DNA from: Tetragonia tetragonoides
Lineage: Eukaryota > Streptophyta > Magnoliopsida > Caryophyllales > Aizoaceae
Assembly (NCBI GenBank): GCA_038025085.1
Contig: CM076148.1
Location: 20,936,501-21,000,500 of the forward strand
Reading direction: 5' to 3'
DNA length: 64,000 nucleotides
The position numbers were made by a program, and so were the translations under genes. How positions within the stretch are numbered: the first letter of the stretch is position 1; each line of letters starts with the position of its first letter. Shown piece by piece: positions 60,501 through 64,000 of this stretch. The notes under the pieces were generated by a model. That model was not told the origin of the DNA and did no database searches. It saw only the letters and a list, made by a program, of their open reading frames with translations.

Positions 60501-62024
60501 ACTAGTTTTCCTTATCCACGCTTCGTGAAGCCGTTGTTGCCTTCTATTCTAGCGATGTTGGTTCGAGGACCTTCATTTGAGGAGGGCTCCCCATGATAGG
60601 GAGATGGAAGAACTTATCTCTCTTCTTAGTATTCTAGATGCTATATTCATCTTGCCCAGATGCTGATTCTCGGGTTTGCGTTGGGGATTCCTCTAGGGTC
60701 TTCTCCTGCAAATCCTTTCTTCTTCACTTTAGCCTTCCTTCCTATTATCCTCATTTTCCTCTCGCTAATTCCGTTAGGAAGTCTATGGCTCCTTTGATGC
60801 GTGCTTTGGTTACTAGGTAAGTTGAATACTCATGGTAGGTTGCAGGCGGAGACCTGGAGTCTTTGTTATCAGACGTGTGTATGCTGTCTCACCACGCTTG
60901 TCAGACGTGTAACTTGTTCTTGCTATGTGATTTCGCTCGTGGCCAGTGGGGTCTGTTGGTGAATGAGCGTTTTATTGCCCGTAATGCGATCAGTCAGCCC
61001 CTGCAGGTTCCGGATTGTGGTACTGTGCTTTTCTTGCGATTTTTTGATGCCTTTGGTCGGAGCATAAGTCTAGGAGTTTTGATGGGGATGGTAAACCACG
61101 AGTATGTTTGGGATCATATGGTGTATCTGGCGTTGTTATGGCTTTTAAGGGGGCGCTTCTTATTGACATTCAACGTCATAAGATGGATTTGCAATAGCAA
61201 GAATTTTGAGGATTTTTTGCCCCCTTTGATTGTAATTGACTTTTTCCAGGATAGTAATATTATTATTTTCTTATCAAAAAAGAAGAAAAACAAAAAGCAG
61301 AAGAAACAGTTAGACTGCACGTCTTCATCATTTTCATGCTCCAGGCTCTGTTCTTTGTTTCCGTGCTAGCACTCAAGTTCAGATTATTTCTAAGAAATAA
61401 TTTTTTTTGGTCACTTGTTGATTTCTCATATAATGCAACGTGATACAATGTCCTCCACTCTTTTCGTAATACTAAAGTGACTGCCAAAGGAAATTTTCTT
61501 TTTCAAATTTATATTTCGCCGCATAGTAAGTCTAATTTGTGCTGTTTCTGGACAATGAAAACTACCTAGACTTGTGACCTGTAACCCCTGGATTAAGGAA
61601 GGTATTTAATGTTGTAAACTGAAACTACACAGAGCACTGTTAGAGTAATAGATATACATAGATAGAGAAGCAGAACCAACTTCAGCATGTGAAAAGGGAG
61701 TTTTCATTTCCTCCCCCCCCCCCCCCCAAAAATAGTTAGGAGTTTGGATATTTGAAAGTAATCCTCTTGCTTCCTCCATCATGTGCAGTGACTAAAACAG
61801 TTTCAGTGGAATTTGCACGTAAGAAGGATCCAGTTATCTGCCTCTTGCTGCATCCTGGCACAGTCGACACAGATTTATCTCGGCCATTTCAGAGAAATGT
61901 TCCCCAAGGCAAGCTTTTCACCAAAGAGTTCTCCGTCAGTAAGCTTTTACACATTATTGACGGTGCCAAGATTCACGACAATGGAAAATTTTTCGCATGG
62001 GATGGTCAGGAAATTCCTTGGTAA
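39415..62024 (+). CDS. Short-chain dehydrogenase/reductase, C-factor-like (six exons)
   Basis: Exons 39415-39564, 45324-45476, 47654-47747, 47851-47933, 51349-51502 and 61789-62024 join without stop or frame conflict into 870 nt, 289 residues plus TAA. All five introns have GT/AG ends. The protein is a classical SDR, an NAD(P)-dependent oxidoreductase: glycine-rich cofactor loop GASRGVG (41-47), LDVT (92-95), NTSG in place of NNAG (119-122), NAVG (151-154), Ser in ANLSARVGS (182-190) and catalytic YRASK (202-206). The tail HPGTVDTDLSRPF and FFAWDGQEIPW is typical of the C-factor/sniffer-like plant group. The first 30 residues are basic and Ser-rich and could be an organelle transit peptide. 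The substrate is unknown. Introns of 5.8, 2.2, 0.1, 3.4 and 10.3 kb are filled with transposons. Confidence 0.93.
40092..40590 (-). mobile_element. LINE 3' fragment inside the 3' LTR
   Basis: A 10 bp duplication TTCATTTCAT (40082-40091, 40591-40600) brackets a minus-strand LINE end with poly-A (poly-T at 40091-40102). It encodes GGLGFGWLVSKNIW and WRFPMEPESLWHRVIRSKYG, then jumps to FVWDRVVYLAS, so it is 5'-truncated and internally deleted. Confidence 0.88.
41270..41752 (+). mobile_element. Degenerate LINE 3' fragment in the gypsy internal region
   Basis: The plus strand contains LLWCNAASAIF, LWLDRNARVLSG and LLDRVTYLAPLW, matching the C-terminal end of the other LINE fragments here (VWDRIVYLASLWAK), and ends TATCTAAAAAA. 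Several stops and frameshifts are present. No target duplication was found. Confidence 0.7.
41830..42620 (-). pseudogene. Gypsy gag remnant
   Basis: Minus-strand pieces read MAYRAYNNGEFPIRG with a coiled LTDLVSNLLAKLEKHA segment, then FDGVHMDNWLVTCEQFF (a gag FDG...WL motif) and a later gag block LSKVNLPQYCVVNLLLNGLD. Frameshifts separate the pieces. It directly follows the PBS, as gag should. Confidence 0.7.
43546..43832. mobile_element. MITE with CGTTTACTTG termini (287 bp)
   Basis: Ends GGATCGTTTACTTG and inverted GTGGCGTTTACTTG, long imperfect inverted arms sharing GATTACA(A/T)TGTAAT and CATCATTTTATAG-GTAAATGTG, and CTTAT on both sides (43541-43545, 43833-43837). No coding capacity. The superfamily is not certain. 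Confidence 0.8.
43838..45323. other. Remainder of SDR intron 1
   Basis: Low-complexity C and A runs at 44477-44511 and unassigned sequence. Open frames around 44390-45000 show no family motif. Confidence 0.4.
45324..45476 (+). CDS. SDR exon 2 (residues 51-101)
   Basis: Acceptor TTTTCAG, then VKQLLERDQKGHVLATCRNP to VTVESTIE. 51 codons, phase 0. The donor is GTTGCA, weaker than the others. Confidence 0.92.
45477..46320. other. 5' part of SDR intron 2
   Basis: Intronic sequence with a poly-A run at about 45938-45961 and no recognisable gene. Confidence 0.45.
46321..47535 (+). mobile_element. 5'-truncated LINE in SDR intron 2
   Basis: The plus strand encodes LVSKNISLVGKRLWRFPLES, DSLWHRVIRSKYS, YNVGNGCLVRFREDAWKG, a zf-RVT-like segment, and YVWDRIVYLASLWAK at the C-terminus, ending near TTTTTCTTATCTAAAAAA. 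Several frameshifts. It is on the same strand as the host gene and closely resembles the minus-strand fragment at 40092-40590, so both come from one LINE family. Confidence 0.85.
47654..47747 (+). CDS. SDR exon 3
   Basis: Acceptor ATTTCAG, then EAANSVRETYGYLNLLVNTS to NVLQP. 94 nt, and the last base starts a split Glu codon. Donor GTAATG. Confidence 0.92.
47851..47933 (+). CDS. SDR exon 4
   Basis: Acceptor AATGTAG completes the split Glu codon, then TTLNKVEKPALLLAYEVNAV to AIK. 83 nt after a 103 bp intron, the only intron free of transposons. Donor GTAACC. Confidence 0.92.
48060..51150 (-). mobile_element. 3'-truncated L1-type LINE in SDR intron 4
   Basis: Minus strand, 5' to 3': ORF1 (51019-50205) with MEEEEDELEGIQSE, a DUF4283-like WKHALVGFAMGEPLYFK segment and a zinc-knuckle remnant CSKCESFGHVA; ORF2 endonuclease remnants (GWYWLEATLMLPYNRVTG, SDHNPTVLTIEED, GPVPFKFFNN); the pre-RT helical region; and reverse transcriptase up to KAPGPDGFTA, LTLVPKV and ISRMLANRLSDTLP near 48150. 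It stops inside the RT palm. Multiple stops and frameshifts. Confidence 0.88.
51349..51502 (+). CDS. SDR exon 5 (catalytic Ser and Tyr-x3-Lys)
   Basis: Acceptor TTGTCAG, then HMWPLLKAGGG, VANLSARVGSIGDN and SYRASKTALNQ. 154 nt, last base T begins a split Leu codon. Donor GTATGG. Confidence 0.92.
52060..53202. mobile_element. Long-TIR (about 290-340 bp) non-autonomous element
   Basis: Left arm 52060-52345 and right arm 52862-53202 are inverted repeats starting TTTTGTTGAAAACTACC. The ends contain short tandem subrepeats of the type AACTACCTNRTTTATAAA: two on the left, three on the right. The arms also share TTTCGTGTAACGGAGTTA, AAAGACCTTATTGCC and TAAGTATGTTGACTGAACTC. The 500 bp core has no transposase. 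Mutator-like or foldback origin is likely. No convincing target duplication. Confidence 0.75.
53199..53405 (-). mobile_element. 3' LTR of the copia element (partial)
   Basis: On the minus strand it starts TGTTGGAATTCCTCC, preceded by the polypurine tract AAGGGGGAGATT (53406-53418). It matches 57896-58117. Its far end abuts the long-TIR element. Confidence 0.75.
53504..57895 (-). pseudogene. Ty1/copia polyprotein (gag-PR-INT-RT-RH), broken
   Basis: Minus strand in copia order: gag from about 57848 (MEDILYCKDLYNPI) with zinc knuckle CFYCHKPGQKQSEC near 57215; protease VDTGASYHVTAHREHF (57041); GAG-pre-integrase with LWHKRLGHMSEKGL and CVDCLAGK; integrase core (DVCSMIE..., FIDDHSRKV, NGGEYRG); reverse transcriptase with VEQLDVKTAFLDGDLEEEIY, SLYGLKQAPRQWYKKF and YVDDMLIIGSD; and RNase H with YTDADMA, STTEAEYIA and DNQSSIHLAKNP. 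The style is Tork/TNT1-like. Frameshifts near 57725, 54755 and elsewhere, plus the integrase rearrangement at 55375-56430, make it non-functional. Confidence 0.92.
55375..56430. repeat. Inverted triplication within the copia integrase
   Basis: Three copies of about the same 300-370 bp integrase segment alternate: 55375-55690 minus, 55690-56058 plus, 56055-56430 minus. Each encodes NGGEYRG..EYYCRSYGI, a VPKTPQ segment and ERMNRT, and the outer two also carry SHAKLP and LDGDIPQKVWTGK. The plus copy also carries the upstream FIDDHSRKV block. Copies differ by scattered substitutions and small deletions. Confidence 0.85.
57896..58117 (-). mobile_element. 5' LTR of the copia element (partial)
   Basis: Shares with 53199-53405 the blocks GGTATTTATAACCTTTGGTT, AAGTATGAGAGATTAATAT, AACCTTTAACCAAATT and CTCCTCATAAGGAGGAAT. 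On the minus strand the TATAAATACC end is followed within a few bases by gag codons, so the U5 and primer-binding site are missing. Confidence 0.7.
58118..60149. other. Middle of SDR intron 5
   Basis: No clear gene. A T-rich tract at 59470-59502 followed by GGAACAGCAAAATTTTAAG may be the end of a minus-strand retroposon. A C run lies near 59796. The 75 bp segment 58628-58702 is repeated at 63654-63728. Confidence 0.4.
60150..61290 (+). mobile_element. Degenerate LINE 3' fragment in SDR intron 5
   Basis: Plus-strand pieces match the LINE family of 46321-47535: a KWLWRFPL-like start after the G run at 60206-60223, AIRSE-like and YNVGNGNRVRF segments near 60410, DSRVCVGDSSRVFSCKSFLL, and a terminal HEYVWDHMVYLALLW, ending ATTTTCTTATCAAAAAAG. 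Many frameshifts. Confidence 0.75.
61789..62024 (+). CDS. SDR exon 6 and stop codon
   Basis: Acceptor ATGTGCAG, TG completes the Leu codon, then TKTVSVEFARKKDP through HPGTVDTDLSRPF to the C-terminal EIPW and TAA. It follows a 10.3 kb intron. Confidence 0.92.
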
Positions 62025-62131
62025 TTCACTGACACCGTTTCAATTATGCAGAGACTATGAACAATTGTTTTATTTGTCAGTCCATTTTCATTCCTAGCCT
62101 TAGCTGGCACTGTTGAGCAGTTTCTGAAATA

Positions 62132-63204
62132 TGTTATGGACTGAAATCAGTTGCAAGGTATGGGACTTGTCCCACATCAGTTGTATGGGCAACCAATGTG
62201 GGGTTTATAGACCAAAGGGGCTCTAACACCTAGGCTAGTCTTTTGGGATGGTTCTCCTCTTTGGTCTATATCAATTGGTATCTAAGTAATGTTATGGACT
62301 AAAATCAGTTGCAAGGTATGGGACTTGTCCCACATCTGTTGTATGGGCAACCAATGTGGGGTTTATAAACCAAAGGGGCTCTACCACCTAACATGCTAGT
62401 CTTTTGGGATGGTTCTCCTCTTTGGTCTATATCAATTGGTATCAAAGCCAACCTCGGAGTGGTGGCCTGGGAGTGCCAGCCGTGACCAACATGTCCGTGA
62501 TCGAGGACGTTGGCCCTTAAAGAGGGCGAATGTTATGGACTGAAATCAGTTGCAAGGTATGGGACTTGTCCCACATCGGTTGTATGGGCAACCAATGTGC
62601 CCTTTATAGACCAAAGGGGCTCTACCACCTAACAGGCTAGTCTTTTGGGATGGTTCTCCTCTTTGGTCTATATCAATTGGTATCAAAGCCAACCTTGGAG
62701 TGGTGTCCTGGAGTGTCGTGACCAACGTGGACGTTAGCCCTTAAGGAGGGGCGAATGTTATGGACTGAAATCAGTTACAAGGTATGGGACTTGTCCCACA
62801 TCGGTTGTATGGGCAACCAATGTGGGGTTTATAGACCAAAGAGGAGAACCATCCCAAAAGACTAGCCTGTTAGGTGGTAGAGCCCCTTTGGTCTATAAAC
62901 CCCACATTGGTTGCCCTTACAACCGATGTGGGACAAGTCCCATACCTTGCAACTGATTTCAGTCTATAACATTCGCCCCTCCTTAAGGGACAAAGTCGTC
63001 GTTGGCCACGGCTCCTGGCTTCGTGGGCCACCACTCCGAGGTTGGCTTTGATACCAATTGATATAGACCAAAGAGGAGAATCATCTCAAAAGACTAGCCT
63101 GTTAGGTGGTAGAGCCCCTTTGGTCTATAAACCCCACATTGGTTGCCCATACAACCGATGTGGGACAAGTCACATACCTTGCAACTGGATTTCAGTCCAT
63201 AACA
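62132..63204. mobile_element. TRIM array: six LTRs, four direct then two inverted
   Basis: LTRs of about 142-146 bp start TGTTATGGACT and end GTCTATATCA. Direct copies: 62132-62273, 62290-62434, 62531-62675, and a truncated one at 62756-62842. Inverted copies: a truncated one at about 62833-62971 and a full one at 63059-63204. Each complete direct LTR is followed by ATTGGTATC(A/T)AAG, an initiator-Met PBS, and internal regions of about 80-95 bp end in a purine tract before the next TGTTATGG. This is the plan of a terminal-repeat retrotransposon in miniature. AAATA lies at both outer ends (62127-62131, 63205-63209). Confidence 0.9.
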
Positions 63205-63209
63205 AAATA

Positions 63210-64000
63210 TAATAACCATGTACTTTCTCTGTCACAGTTTGAAATGATCTTCTCGTATAGCATCCTTTATCCGAAAAGAAAAAAAAGAACATAAATTAAT
63301 ATAAGTCACAATATCTCATTCTCTTGATTTATCTTGGTGGCTTGTTGTAGGTAAATACCCTGCGCAGAAGGGCTAAAAACTACATTGTTCGAGTGTACCT
63401 GTTTTGGTTTCCTTAAATGCAATGTTGGACTGGGTTGTTTCCCAATTCCTCTGGGTTTCCTTTTTAGCCCTGTTTTATTTCTTACTCATTTTTTCAAAAC
63501 TTATTAATTAATTTAAGTGATCGATTGGTTTGATAAGAAATAAATTGGGAGTAAAACTCCCCAGAAAGTACAAAATCATAGAGTTGTTTGGGTTCCTGGT
63601 AGCCCGTAGCTTGCCTATATGCAATTTATAGAGAAATGCTAGGAACGGTTGCCGGGGTGTGTAATGTCTTGAAGCTTATTCTTGACTTGTGCTCTTATTT
63701 TTCTGCTGTTTAGAAAAGTGCCATCAATCTTGACTTGCGATCTTATTTGTTGTATGGTTTTTAGATATGATAAACTCAATAAGTAAGCAATATTTAATAA
63801 TTAATGTTTCGAATCAAATGACACTTGCCAATAGCAACTGTCCTTAAACATTAACATTTTTGCGGTTCCTCCAAAGAAGCTCCCACTTAGGCAGGGTAAA
63901 GGGGTGGCAGTTGTATGCAACTTTATCCCTGTAAGAATCTCATAGAGATACTGTATTCGTTTGACCCGAGATCCGAAGTGTGACGACCATCGGTAACTTC
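63210..64000. other. Right flank, no gene recognised
   Basis: Apart from the 75 bp repeat copy at 63654-63728 I see no coding exon or transposon end here. Confidence 0.45.

Larger units (their letters stand above)
58628..63728 (+). repeat. Nearly identical 75 bp direct repeat flanking SDR exon 6
   Basis: 58628-58702 and 63654-63728 differ at one visible base (GAGGCTT against GAAGCTT). Both start GGGGTGTGTAATGTCTTGA and end GTGCCATCAAT. They lie about 5 kb apart, one in intron 5 and one beyond the gene. Confidence 0.85.

Overview
The window is AT-rich nuclear DNA from a flowering plant, most likely a eudicot. It has spliced genes with GT/AG introns and typical plant transposons: Ty3/gypsy and Ty1/copia retrotransposons, a Helitron with an RPA gene, L1-type LINEs, Stowaway-like MITEs and a TRIM. 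Nothing looks bacterial, and I could not identify the species. Most of the sequence is nested, decayed mobile DNA around one apparently intact host gene.

Layout. (1) 1-5193: 5' part of a Ty3/gypsy element on the minus strand (gag-protease remnants, leader, PBS-like site, full 1.5 kb LTR). (2) 5.2-9.9 kb: a Stowaway-like MITE, a second related gypsy LTR on the plus strand, and the end of another LTR. (3) 9.9-17.1 kb: mostly unassigned AT-rich DNA, with an isolated pseudo-exon of an ILR1-like IAA-amino-acid hydrolase and a decayed small gene that recurs at 29.6 kb. (4) About 17.1-31.7 kb: a decayed autonomous Helitron. It carries a RepHel (HUH Rep plus PIF1-like helicase) pseudogene, an RPA1-like pseudogene, a second copy of the small gene and a canonical 3' hairpin-CTAG end. 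The Helitron was later hit by a 2.9 kb solo LTR in the helicase Walker A region (itself carrying a LINE) and by a 1.5 kb solo LTR near its 3' end. (5) 31.7-38.7 kb: repeat-rich DNA with an unidentified coding-like block, a SINE-like unit, LTR scraps, tandem and inverted repeats, and a 623 bp solo LTR with TSD.

(6) 39.4-62.0 kb: a six-exon short-chain dehydrogenase/reductase (C-factor-like SDR) on the plus strand. It encodes an uninterrupted 289-residue protein from 870 nt of coding sequence spread over 22.6 kb. Intron 1 holds a gypsy element with its own LINE insertion, more LINE sequence and a MITE. Intron 2 holds a LINE 3' end. Intron 4 holds a 3'-truncated LINE. Intron 5 (10.3 kb) holds a long-TIR element, a copia element whose integrase region is present as three alternating-orientation copies, and another LINE fragment. 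(7) 62.1-63.2 kb, just downstream of the stop codon: an array of six TRIM LTRs, four direct then two inverted, bounded by a possible 5 bp target duplication.

The only gene that looks functional is the SDR. The transposon genes all carry stops, frameshifts or deletions. The most unusual structures are the head-to-head TRIM array, the inverted triplication in the copia integrase, and the small gene associated with the Helitron.
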